DNA from: Acidimicrobiaceae bacterium
GTDB taxonomy: Bacteria > Actinomycetota > Acidimicrobiia > Acidimicrobiales > MedAcidi-G1
DNA length: 64,000 nucleotides
Direction: 5' to 3'
Assembly: GCA_002717365.1 (NCBI GenBank)
Contig: PBDJ01000029.1
Span: forward strand, 1-64,000
The notes beneath the pieces were generated by a model. That model was not told the DNA's origin and made no database searches. It saw nothing but the letters and a program-made list of their open reading frames with translations. Shown here piece after piece: positions 1 through 9,961 of the stretch. The position numbers and the translations under genes were made by a program. Positions within the stretch are counted from its first letter, which is position 1. Each line of letters opens with the position of its first letter.

Positions 1-554
1 ATGTGGGCCCCGAAACCCCGGCCGGCTGTGGCGATGGCGTAGGTGTGCTGGGCGTCGTCGCCACAGGCCTCAACGCACTTGTAGCAGAGGATGCACCGTT
101 CGTAGTCGCGAACGTAGAGGTCGTCTTGGACCTTCACTGGCTGAGCCACCGTCGCGATCTCGGACCGTTCTCCCATGCGGTCCGGCCGGGCCCCATAGTG
201 CTCCATCCAAGCGTGAACCTCGGGGTCGGCCCGATCCATCTCGACCGACGAGGCCAGCAGCTCGTAGACCATCCGCCGACTGGTGCGTACCCGCTCGGAG
301 TCGGTGGACACCACCATCCCGTCTTCCACGGCCCGGGAACAAGACGGAACCAGAACCCGGGACCCCTCGACCTCGACTACGCAGACCCGGCACACGTTGA
401 CCGGTGTCAAGTTCTCGGCCCAGCACAGCGTTGGCGTGTCGATGCCCTGGCGGCGACAGGCGTCCAGGATGGTGGACCCCTCCGAGACACGGACCGTCGT
501 CCCGTCGATGGTGGCCTCGACCATGGTGGTCACGGAAACCGCCGTCTCGTTCAT
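1..554 (-). CDS. NAD-dependent formate dehydrogenase, NuoG/FdhA N-terminal-like iron-sulfur subunit (partial, runs off the left edge)
   Basis: Manual minus-strand translation from ATG at 554: MNETAVSVTTMVEATIDGTTVRVSEGSTILDACRRQGIDTPTLCWAENLTPVNVCRVCVVEVEGSRVLVPSCSRAV...YERCILCYKCVEACGDDAQHTYAIATAGRGFGAH; [2Fe-2S] plus 4Fe-4S cysteine motifs; open to the window edge; overlaps the stop of the upstream gene. Confidence 0.85.
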   Translation of the reverse strand, partial: MNETAVSVTTMVEATIDGTTVRVSEGSTILDACRRQGIDTPTLCWAENLTPVNVCRVCVVEVEGSRVLVPSCSRAVEDGMVVSTDSERVRTSRRMVYELLASSVEMDRADPEVHAWMEHYGARPDRMGERSEIATVAQPVKVQDDLYVRDYERCILCYKCVEACGDDAQHTYAIATAGRGFGAH

Positions 555-2374
555 CGAGGCCCCCTTCCGTCGATGCCGACTAGTAGGCCGAGGTCCAAAG
601 CGCTGAGCACTGCGCCGGAGGCCGTCTGACCCAAGCCGCAGATGGAGGCGTCCTTCATGACGGCCGCTAGGTCGTCCAGCAGGTCCCGCTCGTCATCCAC
701 CGTGGACCCCCGTCCCAGCCGGACCAGCACCTCCTCCTGGCGCACCGTCCCCACCCGGCAGGGCACGCACTGACCACACGACTCGTCGCGGAAGAATTCG
801 GCGATGCGCCGGACGGTGTCGACCAGGTCGTCAGTCTCGTCGAACACCATGATCACGCCTGAGCCCAACGACACACCTGCGTCCCGGGTGGCCTCCAACG
901 TCAGCGGCAGGTCCAGCGAGTCTGGCCCCACGAAACTGCCGGCGGCCCCGCCCAGCATGACGGTCCGCAGGCTCCGACCCTCTGGCAGACCTCCAGCTAG
1001 GTCGATCAGGTCCCGCAGGGTGGCCCCAAACTCCACCTCGTAGGTGCCGGGGCGGACTACCCGTCCGCTGAGGCAGAACAACTTGGTCCCTGGCGACCGC
1101 TCCGTCCCCTCGGCGGCGTAGGCCGCTCCACCGCCCAAGACAATGGGCAGAACGTTGACCAGCGTTTCCACGTTGTTGATGGCCGTGGGCTCACCGAACA
1201 AGCCATGCGTGGTGGGAAACGGTGGCTTGTTCCTGGGCTCGCCGCGGAACCCCTCAAGCGAATTGAACAGCGCCGTCTCCTCGCCACAGATGTAGGCACC
1301 GGCCCCGCTGCGCAGCGAAATGTCGAAGCGACGTCCCGATCCAGAGACATCGTCACCCAGGAGCCCTGCAGCCCGGGCCTCGGTGATGGCATGGCCCAGA
1401 CGGTCAGTGGCCACCGGATACTCACCCCGGATGTACAACCAGCCCTGCTCGGCCCCGACGGCCAGGCCGGCCACCGTCATAGCCTCGATGAGGGAGAACG
1501 GGTCACCCTCCATGACAACCCGGTCCTTAAAGGTTCCGGGCTCAGACTCGTCGGCATTGCACACCAGGTGGTGGGGACGCCCCTCCTGGTCGGCCACACC
1601 GCGCCACTTAATGCCGGTCGGGAAGGCGGCGCCGCCTCGGCCAGACAGCCCGGCTGTAGTCACCTCGGCAATCACCTGATCCGGTCCCATGGTCAACGAG
1701 GCCTCCAGGGCCCGGTAGCCGCCGTGAGCCCGGTAGTCCTCGAGGCTGGTCGGATCAACGACACCGACACGGGCTAGGAGGCGCAGGCCGGGATCCCCAG
1801 CCTGGGGGAGGGTGACCGACGGCGTGGAGGCGCCCGATCCGATAGCTGCCGTGACCTCAGCGACACCAACCGGTTCGCCATCCACCGAGGCGACGGTGAT
1901 GTCTTCGCCCCCGGTCCGCTGGACCAGCACCGCCGGTCCCCGTTCGCACTGACCTAGGCACGGGCTTGCCTTAACGTGGTGCCCGTCGGCGACCAGGTTG
2001 TCGATCAGCTCTAACGCTCCGACAATCCGGCAGGCCACGTCGTCGCATACGTGCACAGTGTCGGCAGCAGCCGGCGGCTCGTGAGTGAACAGGTGGTAGA
2101 AGGTGGCCACGCCATAGCCCTCAGCGGGTGGCACCTCCAGTTGCGCGCAGGCGTAGTCCAAGCCCCCCGGGCTAATCCAGCCGGCTGACCGCTGGAGGGC
2201 GTGGAGGGCCGGAAGCAGTAGGTGGCGACGCTCCCGAGTGCGGTCCCGGCCTCCATAGACCAACCGTTCGGACTCCCAGAGGACCACTGGACCAAGGCTG
2301 GCGATCGCTGTGTCGACACCTGCCCTCTCGGCATCAGTCGCCTCGTCTGTCGCCCCGAAGTGGAGGTCAGGCAC
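551..2374 (-). CDS. Formate dehydrogenase beta subunit, NuoE-NuoF fusion (FMN/NAD/Fe-S)
   Basis: 607 aa; NuoE-like N-term (GVATFYHLFT, CLGQCERGP), NuoF motifs (GLSGRGGAAFPTGIKW, CNADESEPGTFKDR, GAGAYICGEETAL, ESCGQCVPCR). Confidence 0.9.
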   Translation of the reverse strand: MPDLHFGATDEATDAERAGVDTAIASLGPVVLWESERLVYGGRDRTRERRHLLLPALHALQRSAGWISPGGLDYACAQLEVPPAEGYGVATFYHLFTHEPPAAADTVHVCDDVACRIVGALELIDNLVADGHHVKASPCLGQCERGPAVLVQRTGGEDITVASVDGEPVGVAEVTAAIGSGASTPSVTLPQAGDPGLRLLARVGVVDPTSLEDYRAHGGYRALEASLTMGPDQVIAEVTTAGLSGRGGAAFPTGIKWRGVADQEGRPHHLVCNADESEPGTFKDRVVMEGDPFSLIEAMTVAGLAVGAEQGWLYIRGEYPVATDRLGHAITEARAAGLLGDDVSGSGRRFDISLRSGAGAYICGEETALFNSLEGFRGEPRNKPPFPTTHGLFGEPTAINNVETLVNVLPIVLGGGAAYAAEGTERSPGTKLFCLSGRVVRPGTYEVEFGATLRDLIDLAGGLPEGRSLRTVMLGGAAGSFVGPDSLDLPLTLEATRDAGVSLGSGVIMVFDETDDLVDTVRRIAEFFRDESCGQCVPCRVGTVRQEEVLVRLGRGSTVDDERDLLDDLAAVMKDASICGLGQTASGAVLSALDLGLLVGIDGRGPR

Positions 2375-4286
2375 CGGTGGCTACCCCGACGAGCTTGTCA
2401 ACCCTCACGGCCGCCGCCTTGAACTCGGCCGTGCCCGACTTTGGATCAACCGCGTCACTGGTGATCTGGTTGATGTCGGCCGTCTCCGGGAAGTGGAAGG
2501 TGGTGTGACACAGACCTACGGCCAGGTGCTGGTCGATACCGATAGTCATCTCGATGGTTCCCCGTCGGGACGACACGTTCACCCGCTCCCCCTCGGCCAC
2601 CCCTAGGTTGGCGGCGTCAGCTGGCGAGATCTCAAGCGCCTCTCCAGTTCGAATGGGCGAGGAATACTTGTCGGTCTGCACGCCCGTGTTGTACGAGTCC
2701 AGAGCGCGCACGGTGGTCAGACGCAACGGGAACTCCTCGGAAAGCTCGTCTAGGGGACGGCGATCCTCGACGCACGAGAACGGCGCCAGTCGTCCGCCGG
2801 CTGGCCGTTCCCAGAGGCGTCCGTGTAGGAATGGGTTCCCGGGGTGGTCCGTGGTCGGGCAGGGCCACTGGATGCCACCCTCTGCGTCGAGGCGCTCCCA
2901 GGACATGCCGGCGTGCATGGGCGAGACGGTCCGGAGTTCCTCCCAGAGTTCCTCGGCTGTGGGTTTCCCCCAGTCCTCGTCGCCCATCTGAGCCGCCAGG
3001 TCGTTGATGATCTCGATCTCCTGGCGAGCCTCACCGGGTGGCGGTATGGCGGCTCGCATCCGCTGGACGCGACGCTCGCTGTTGGTGACCGTGCCGTCCG
3101 ACTCCGCCCATCCCAGAGCGGCAGGCAGGACCACGTCGGCCATCTGGGCCGTACGGGTCAGGAACACGTCCTGTACGACCATCACATCGAGCCGTTCGAG
3201 CATGGCCCTGGCGTGCTTGACGTCAGCCTCCGAGTCGGCCGGGTTCTCGCCGATGCAGTAGACGGCCTTGAGTTCGTCTCGCTCCATGGCCTCGAACATT
3301 TGGGTGAGGTTCCAGCCGTTGGTGGCCGGGATCTCACACCCCCAGGCCCCTTCGAACTTGGCCCGTACCTCGTCATCTTCCACGTCTTGGAATCCGGTGA
3401 GTTTGTTGGGCAGCGCACCCATGTCACCGCCACCCTGCACGTTGTTCTGCCCGCGGAGAGGAACCAGACCGGAACCCCTCCGGCCCACATGCCCGGTGAG
3501 TAAGGCGAGGTTGCAGAGGGCCTGGACGTTGTCCACCCCGGTGTGGTGCTCGGTGATGCCCAAGGTCCAACAGATCTGGGCCGTTGGAGCCGAGGCGTAT
3601 CCGTGGGCCAGGTCTCGGATTGCCTCGGCGGGCACGCCGGTGACCTCCGCGGTCCGCTCCAGGGTCCACGGCTCCACGAAGATAACGAACTCCTCGTAGC
3701 CGGTGGTGGCGTTCCGGATGAACTCCTCATCGGTAAGACCAGCGTGGATGATCTCACGAGCCACCCCGTGGGCCAAAGCGATGTCGGTCCCGACGTCGAG
3801 GCCCAGCCAAGAGTCGGTGAACTTGGCCGTCCCGGTCCGTCGGGGGTCGACGGTCCACGACCGGGCTCCGTTGTCGATGCCCTTCAGGACGTGGTGGAAG
3901 AAGATGGGGTGTGCGTTGCGCGCGTTCGTCCCCCACATGACGATGGCGTCGGTCGTCTCGATCTCCTCGTATGAGGAGGTACCTCCGCCTGCTCCGAAGA
4001 CCGTCGCCAGACCGACGACGCTAGGAGCGTGTCAAGTTCGATTGCAGCTGTCGATGTTGTTCGAGCCGATGACCCGTCGGGCGAACCGCTGGGCGGCGTA
4101 ATTCACCTCGTTAGTGGTCTTCGAGCAACTGAACAGGCCGAAGGCCGAAGGACCGTGGGCGTCGACCACGGAGCGGAACCCAGAGGCGGCCCGCTCGAGG
4201 GCCTCCTCCCAGGTCGCCTCGCGCAGTATCCCGTCCTCGCGGACCATCGGTGTCGTCAGACGCTGGCTCATGTATCCCCTATTCAT
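2367..4286 (-). CDS. fdhA: Formate dehydrogenase catalytic subunit, selenocysteine-containing (UGA at 4032-4034), lacking an N-terminal Fe-S domain
   Basis: ORFs 4032..4286 and 2367..3938 are in one frame. Readthrough gives NNIDSCNRT-U-HAPSVVGLATVFGAGGGTSSYEEIETTDAIVMWGTNARNAHPIFFHHVLKG, the formate dehydrogenase active-site region. Confidence 0.9.
4002..4034 (-). promoter_or_regulatory. Bacterial SECIS element with the Sec UGA codon
   Basis: Minus strand TGA-CACGCTCCTAG-CGTCGTC-GGTCT-GGCGACG: 7-bp stem (one G-U) with GGUCU loop, 18 nt after UGA; same spacing and loop as I recall for E. coli fdhF. Confidence 0.85.
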
Positions 4287-4399
4287 TGGAGTCCGGTCGG
4301 AATCCTTCAGTCGCCTCGACGGCAGGCCCTGGTCAGGAACCGTCGTCGAGGCCGGAAACTAGCGCGGTTTCCCGAGGGTCAGGCTTTCCCTCGAGTGGA

Positions 4400-5188
4400 T
4401 CAAGAACCCTGCCAATGGGGATCCCGCTTCTCGACGAAAGCTTGTGGTCCCTCCTGTGCGTCCTTCGAGGCCAGCATGCGTTCGTAGGCCTCCAAATCAC
4501 CCGACCGGAGGTAGGCGAACGCCTCCTCCGGAGAGAGGTGACGGGTGGCCCGGTCGATAGCCAGGACCGCCTCTACGGCCAGTGGGGCGGAAGCGGAGAT
4601 CCGACCGGCTAATTCGAGGGCCGCTGCTCGGAGGTCGGTCGCCGGAACTACCCGGTTGACGAGGCCCCACCGTTCGGCCTCCTGGGCGTCCAGCCGTCGC
4701 CCACCTATGAGCACCTCAGTGGCCACCGCCGGCGGCAGGATCCGAGGCAGCCTGATCGCTCCCGCGTCGGGGATGATTCCCAGGCCGGCTTCGGGTAGAA
4801 AAAATTCGGCGTGCTCGGCGGCTACCACGAACTCGGCGGCCAGGGCGATCTCGAAACCGCCACCTACGGCCAGGCCGTTTACTGCACACACCACCGGCTT
4901 GTTCCTCCGGGGTAACTCGCCAAAGCCACCGAAGCCGCCCTCGCCGTAGTCGGCCTCGAACTCCTCGCCGTCTGCCGCCGCTCCGAGATCCCAACCGGCC
5001 GAAAAGAATCGGTCACCCGCCCCCGTGAACACGGCGACCCTCAGTGATGGGTCGTCCCTGAACCCGGCAAACACCCGACCCAGTTCCTGGCTGGTGGAGG
5101 CGTCGATGGCATTGGCCTTTGGACGGTCCAGGACCACCTCCAGTACCCCACCGTTCACCGTGGTCCGGACCGCTGCCCCGTCGCTCAT
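4400..5188 (-). CDS. Enoyl-CoA hydratase/isomerase family protein (possible crotonobetainyl-CoA hydratase role)
   Basis: MSDGAAVRTTVNGGVLEVVLDRPKANAIDAST...; crotonase fold; start overlaps the stop of the upstream gene. Confidence 0.85.
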   Translation of the reverse strand: MSDGAAVRTTVNGGVLEVVLDRPKANAIDASTSQELGRVFAGFRDDPSLRVAVFTGAGDRFFSAGWDLGAAADGEEFEADYGEGGFGGFGELPRRNKPVVCAVNGLAVGGGFEIALAAEFVVAAEHAEFFLPEAGLGIIPDAGAIRLPRILPPAVATEVLIGGRRLDAQEAERWGLVNRVVPATDLRAAALELAGRISASAPLAVEAVLAIDRATRHLSPEEAFAYLRSGDLEAYERMLASKDAQEGPQAFVEKRDPHWQGS

Positions 5189-7239
5189 CGTGCCCCCTCC
5201 GGGTCCTCGCGTTCGACCAGTACGTCGACCACCGTGGCACCCTCCGTCCCGGCAATCAACGGGTTGCACTCCACCTCAACCAAGCCGTCTCCTCCCACGG
5301 ACATCCGAGCCACCCCGATGACAACATCCACCAAGGCCTCCATGTCGGCTCCCGGGCGTCCCCGGTAGCCGGCCAGCAGTGGCCAGACCGACAGGCCCTG
5401 GAGGGCGGACCGCACGTCCTCCCCGGTGACCGGAAGCAGCAAGCTGCGGGTGTCCTCCAGGATCTCTACCAGGGTTCCGCCTGCGCCGACGGTGAGCAAC
5501 CAGCCCACCGGGTCCTCCCGTCGTACCGATACCAGCAATTCAACAACCGCGTCATCGACCTGATGCTCGACGATCACCGTCTCGGCGGCCGACGCCCCGG
5601 CAATCCGGCGAGCTGCCTCGTCGACCGCACCGGTGTCGCCGAGGTCCAGCGCCACCGCGTTGGCCTCCGTCTTGTGGGCAAGCCCGACGGCCTTGACCAC
5701 TACCGGGTACCCCAGCCGGTCGGCCGCCTCTCCAGCCTTGTCGATCGACACCATCTCCCATCGGGGTACCGGAAGCCCAGCCTTCTCTAGCAATCTCCTG
5801 GCCTCGTCTCCCATTATTCGGCGCGTCGGTCCTGGGGCGCGCCCTGGTGGCAGGAGCGGCGGATGATCGAACCGGGCGCCCCACTGGGCGGCCGCCTCCA
5901 GAACCACGAGTGCCGCCTCGATACCCCGAACGGCCACCAGCCCGGCGTCGGTCGCCGCTTCCTCGACAATCACCGGCAGATTCTCGGCCAGGGAGGCGGC
6001 CACTACGCCCGGTTTTCCGGTTGATGCGCTGGCCTCGGCAAACGCCTCCAGGGTCGGCCACCAGGTGGCGTCGTCCAGTCCAGCGCCTGGGAAGTCCAGA
6101 ATGAGGAGGGCGGCGTCGACCGGCCCGTTCAGTGCTGAGGTAAAGGTTCCGGTCAGGCGGTCTCGGTCTCCCCAGATGAAGGTGTGGTAGTCGAAGGGAT
6201 TGGATACCGACACCAGGTCCGTCGCTTCGCCTCCGCCCAGGGCGACGCGGATCCTCTCGGCCTGGGCATCGGAGAAGGGGGGAAGGTCCAGGTCGAGGTC
6301 GGCACAGCGATCGGCGACAATCGACGCCTCGCCACCCGAACAGCTCAGGCTGACAATCCGGTTTCCTGGCAGTCCACCGATCTGGTCCAAGACCAGGAGG
6401 GTGTCGAGCAGCTCTGCAAGGGTCCAGACGCGGCGGACGCCTAAGCGGTCGAAGAGGGCACCGTAAGCGGCATCGGCACCGACCAGCGACGAGGTGTGGG
6501 AGGCGGCGATTTCGGCAGCCCTGAGCGAGGAGCCGGTCTTGAGGGCGACGATCGGGAGGCCTACCGCTGATGCGCGATGGCAGGCCTCTTCGAAGCGGGC
6601 CACGTCGTGCAGGGCCTCCACATGGAGGCCCACGGCTGAAACCGTTGGGTCGCCCACCAGGTCCTCTAGGCACTCTTCGATACCCACATCGGCCTGGTTA
6701 CCCAGAGTCAGGAGGTGGCTGATGGACAGGGGCCGAGTCTGCAATGTGAGGTTGAGGCCGATGTTCCCGCTCTGTGTGACCAGGGCGACGCCCCGTTCCA
6801 CTCTGGAGAGGCCCTGCTGATCCGGCCACAGGGCAGCACCCACTGTGGCCGACACCGTGCCGTAGCAGTTAGGGCCAACCACTGGCATGCCGTCCGCGGC
6901 GACCAGCAGGTCCTGCTGGAGGGCCCGGCCGTCGTCCCCTGCCTCGGCGAAACCCGACGCATAGCAGACGGCGGCACCTGCTCCCATGGCAGCCAACCGT
7001 CCTACCACGTCGACGGTGGCATAACGATTGACAGCTATCAGGGCGGCGTCGGGAACACCGGGAAGGGCGTCCACAGTCGGGAGGCACGGAATTCCGTCCA
7101 ACAAGGGTCGGGTCGGGTGCACCGGCCACAGGTCTCCGTCGAAGCCCAAACGGCGGCACTGTTCAAGGGCGAGTTCGGCTGGTCGACCTCCCACCACGGC
7201 CAGCGACCGCGGGGAGAGGAGGCGGCCTAGGCGGCCCAT
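5185..7239 (-). CDS. Acyl-CoA synthetase, NDP-forming type (CoA-binding + ATP-grasp)
   Basis: 684 aa; MGRLGRLLSPRSLAVVGGRPAELALEQCRRLGFDG..., SGNIGLNL, C-terminal ATP-grasp with GYPVVVKAVGLAHKTEANAV. Confidence 0.88.
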   Translation of the reverse strand: MGRLGRLLSPRSLAVVGGRPAELALEQCRRLGFDGDLWPVHPTRPLLDGIPCLPTVDALPGVPDAALIAVNRYATVDVVGRLAAMGAGAAVCYASGFAEAGDDGRALQQDLLVAADGMPVVGPNCYGTVSATVGAALWPDQQGLSRVERGVALVTQSGNIGLNLTLQTRPLSISHLLTLGNQADVGIEECLEDLVGDPTVSAVGLHVEALHDVARFEEACHRASAVGLPIVALKTGSSLRAAEIAASHTSSLVGADAAYGALFDRLGVRRVWTLAELLDTLLVLDQIGGLPGNRIVSLSCSGGEASIVADRCADLDLDLPPFSDAQAERIRVALGGGEATDLVSVSNPFDYHTFIWGDRDRLTGTFTSALNGPVDAALLILDFPGAGLDDATWWPTLEAFAEASASTGKPGVVAASLAENLPVIVEEAATDAGLVAVRGIEAALVVLEAAAQWGARFDHPPLLPPGRAPGPTRRIMGDEARRLLEKAGLPVPRWEMVSIDKAGEAADRLGYPVVVKAVGLAHKTEANAVALDLGDTGAVDEAARRIAGASAAETVIVEHQVDDAVVELLVSVRREDPVGWLLTVGAGGTLVEILEDTRSLLLPVTGEDVRSALQGLSVWPLLAGYRGRPGADMEALVDVVIGVARMSVGGDGLVEVECNPLIAGTEGATVVDVLVEREDPEGAR

Positions 7240-7259
7240 GGCTGGTCCTCCCCGTCCGG

Positions 7260-8420
7260 TCAGCCGCCCAGCGGGCGGAGCATCTCACGACTCACGATGT
7301 GCCGCTGGATCTCACTGGTACCGTCCCAGATCCGGTCCACCCGGGCATCGCGCCAGATCCGCTCCAGGGGAAGCTCGTCCATCAGACCCATACCGCCCAG
7401 GATCTGGATGGCCTCGTCGGACACAAATTGAAGCATCTCGGTGGACGAGAGCTTGGCCATTGCCGCGTCACCGTCTGACATGGCACCACGGTCCATGAGC
7501 CAGGCCGCCCGGTAGGTCATCAGCTCGGCCTCCACCATACGGGTCCGCATGTCGGCCAGCTTGAACGAGATCCCCTGAAATTTGCCGATCTTCTGGCCAA
7601 ATTGCTCCCGCGAAGCCGCCCATTCCAGGGCCACGGACAGGGCCCGGTCGGCCCGACCCAGACAGATGGCGGCTACCTGGAGCCGGGTGGCCCCCAGCCA
7701 CTCGTTGGCTACCTCGAAGCCCCGGTGCTCCTCTCCCAGAACCTTGGAAGCCGGTACCCGACAGTCGTCGAAGTTCAGGATCAGGTTGTGGTAGCCGCGG
7801 TTGGAGACCGAGTTGTAGCCCGGCGCCACCACCAAGCCCGGGGTGTCGTGGTCTACCAGGAACGAGGTAATGAGTTTTTTGGGGCCCCGAGGGGTGTCCT
7901 CTTCGCCGGTGGCCGCGAACAGGATCGTGTAGTCGGCGAGGTCGGCGTGGCTGATGAAGTGCTTGGTGCCGTTGAGGACGTAGTCGTCGCCATCCCGAAC
8001 GGCCCTGCAGGACATGCCCCTGACATCCGAACCGGCCCCCGGCTCGCTCATGGCCAGACAATCCACCCGTTCGCCCCGGATGGTAGGCATTAGGTACTCT
8101 TCGACCTGGTCCCCCGTGCAGGCCTGGAGGATATTGGAAGGACGAGCTACCACGTAGTGCAAGGCGTACTGGGTCCAGCCGAACGCTCGGTCCACCAGAG
8201 CCATGGTCAGGTTGTCAAGTCCCCCGCCACCTAACTCGGCCGGCATGTTGGCTGCGTAAATCCCTGCCTCTAGGGAACGATCTCGAATTCGAGTCACCAG
8301 ATCGGGTGACACGTCGCCCAGTCGTTCCACCTCCTCCTCGTGGGGAACTAACTCGCGTTCGACGAAGGTCCGGACAGTGTCCACCACCATCTCCTGCTCA
8401 TTGGTCAGGGCGAAATCCAT
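7260..8420 (-). CDS. Acyl-CoA dehydrogenase (CaiA-like context)
   Basis: 386 aa; MSEPGAGSDVRGMSCRAV, QILGGMGLMDELPLERIWRDARVDRIWDGTSEIQRHIVSREML. Confidence 0.9.
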   Translation of the reverse strand: MDFALTNEQEMVVDTVRTFVERELVPHEEEVERLGDVSPDLVTRIRDRSLEAGIYAANMPAELGGGGLDNLTMALVDRAFGWTQYALHYVVARPSNILQACTGDQVEEYLMPTIRGERVDCLAMSEPGAGSDVRGMSCRAVRDGDDYVLNGTKHFISHADLADYTILFAATGEEDTPRGPKKLITSFLVDHDTPGLVVAPGYNSVSNRGYHNLILNFDDCRVPASKVLGEEHRGFEVANEWLGATRLQVAAICLGRADRALSVALEWAASREQFGQKIGKFQGISFKLADMRTRMVEAELMTYRAAWLMDRGAMSDGDAAMAKLSSTEMLQFVSDEAIQILGGMGLMDELPLERIWRDARVDRIWDGTSEIQRHIVSREMLRPLGG

Positions 8421-8447
8421 GGTCGGCTCCGGGGATCGTCGATCGGG

Positions 8448-9932
8448 TCAGGTCAGGCCCATGACCTGACCCACCTGGGGTGGGACAGGCAGATCGGCAT
8501 GAGCTTTGGCGATGGCGGTCAGCGCAGCCGCCGGGCCGGGAAGAAGGGGAGTCGTGGATCCGACCCTGGTATCCACATGCAGCAGCATCTGCTCAGTGGT
8601 GCACAGCAGGTCACCGGTGGTGGCGTGCTCCATGGCGTGGAAGAAGTGGAGCCGCTTGGCGTCCACGCCCAGCACCTGGGTGGTGAACCGGAGTGGATCA
8701 GTCAGCGAGGCCTCTCGCACGTAATTCAGATGGGTCTCCACAGTGAAGAAAGTGTGACCGGCCGACCGGTAGTCCTCGTCAATGCCCACGTACCGAAAGA
8801 GTTTGTCGCTGGCCCACCCAAAGGCGGTTAGGAACGCCCACTCAGACATATGGCCGTTGTAGTCCACCCAATCAGGTTCGACAGTCGTCTCGTACAGGGT
8901 CAGCGGGGCGGCCACCGGGTCACCCTCTGACCACTGGGCTGGCAGGCCAGCCTCGTGGATCCGGGCCTCCCGTTCGGCCACCAACTGTCCGGCTCCCAGG
9001 CCCAGCGGACGTAGCGATCGCATGACGTTGACTAGATAGTCGTCGCGAAGGCGTTCCAGCTCTGTCATAGACCGGCCCTCGGCCTGTTCCTCACAGCCGG
9101 CAGCCATCGCCTCAATGAGATCTGAGGTCAAGTCCGGGGCCTCCAGCTTCGTCCATGGCAATTTCAGGGCCGGACCAAACTGGCCGAGCATGTGACGCAT
9201 CCCCCCTTTACCGCCCGCCAGGTGGAAGGTGAGGTTGGTCCCCATGCCGGCCCACCTCAGGCCCGGTCCGTAGTACACCGCCTCGTCCAACTCTCGCGTG
9301 GTGGCCACACCGTCGTTGACCAGGTGCAGGATCTCCCGCCACAGGGCCTCCTGAAGTCGATCCGAGAGGTAGCCCTCGATCTCGGTTCGGACGACCAGCG
9401 GGTGCATGACCAGGTCGTCATAGTGGGTCTGGGCCGCATCCACCGCTTCGATCGATGTCTGACGACCAGCCACCACCTCAACCAACGGCAGCAGGTATAC
9501 GGGATTGAACGGGTGTCCGATAAGCACCCGCTCCGGGTATCGGCAGCCCTCCTGGAGCCGGGTGGGAAGGAGCCCGGACGAACTGGAAGCGATGACCACC
9601 TCTGGGCCGGCCACCCCGGCCAGGGCCTGCAGCAGGGGACGCTTGACGTCCTCGTCTTCTGGAACGTTCTCTTGGATCCAGTCGACCCGCCCCGCCAAGT
9701 CATCGGCCGTCGCCGCCCACGCGAGGCGGCTCCGGTCGGCCCCCGGGAACAGCCCCAGCCTGGTTGCTGACGGCCAAGCCTGATCCACAGCGGCCCGTAG
9801 CCGCTCCTCGGCACCTGGTGCCGGGTCCCAAGCCACCACGGCATGGCCTCTGGCCAGCGCCCGGACAGTCCAGCCGGCCCCGATAACACCGGTCCCCACC
9901 ACCCCGATGGTGCGCGGTGCGGTTCCTGCCAC
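8448..9932 (-). CDS. L-carnitine dehydrogenase (3-hydroxyacyl-CoA dehydrogenase family) fused to a thioesterase-like domain
   Basis: 494 aa; GVVGTGVIGAGWTVRALARGHAV Rossmann motif, GHPFNPVYLLPLVEVV; C-terminal hotdog domain VEPDWVDYNGHMSEWAFLTAFGWASDKLFRYVG... Confidence 0.85.
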   Translation of the reverse strand: MAGTAPRTIGVVGTGVIGAGWTVRALARGHAVVAWDPAPGAEERLRAAVDQAWPSATRLGLFPGADRSRLAWAATADDLAGRVDWIQENVPEDEDVKRPLLQALAGVAGPEVVIASSSSGLLPTRLQEGCRYPERVLIGHPFNPVYLLPLVEVVAGRQTSIEAVDAAQTHYDDLVMHPLVVRTEIEGYLSDRLQEALWREILHLVNDGVATTRELDEAVYYGPGLRWAGMGTNLTFHLAGGKGGMRHMLGQFGPALKLPWTKLEAPDLTSDLIEAMAAGCEEQAEGRSMTELERLRDDYLVNVMRSLRPLGLGAGQLVAEREARIHEAGLPAQWSEGDPVAAPLTLYETTVEPDWVDYNGHMSEWAFLTAFGWASDKLFRYVGIDEDYRSAGHTFFTVETHLNYVREASLTDPLRFTTQVLGVDAKRLHFFHAMEHATTGDLLCTTEQMLLHVDTRVGSTTPLLPGPAAALTAIAKAHADLPVPPQVGQVMGLT

Positions 9933-9961
9933 AATCCCTCCCCCGGGCGTCGGCGCCTGGC

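Noticed and set aside
3-629. 208-aa plus-strand ORF at the left edge
   Set aside because: Antisense to a well-supported Fe-S subunit of formate dehydrogenase; low-complexity translation.
5552-6673. 373-aa minus-strand ORF overlapping the acyl-CoA synthetase
   Set aside because: Arg/Pro/Gly-rich out-of-frame translation of a real gene; typical high-GC artefact.
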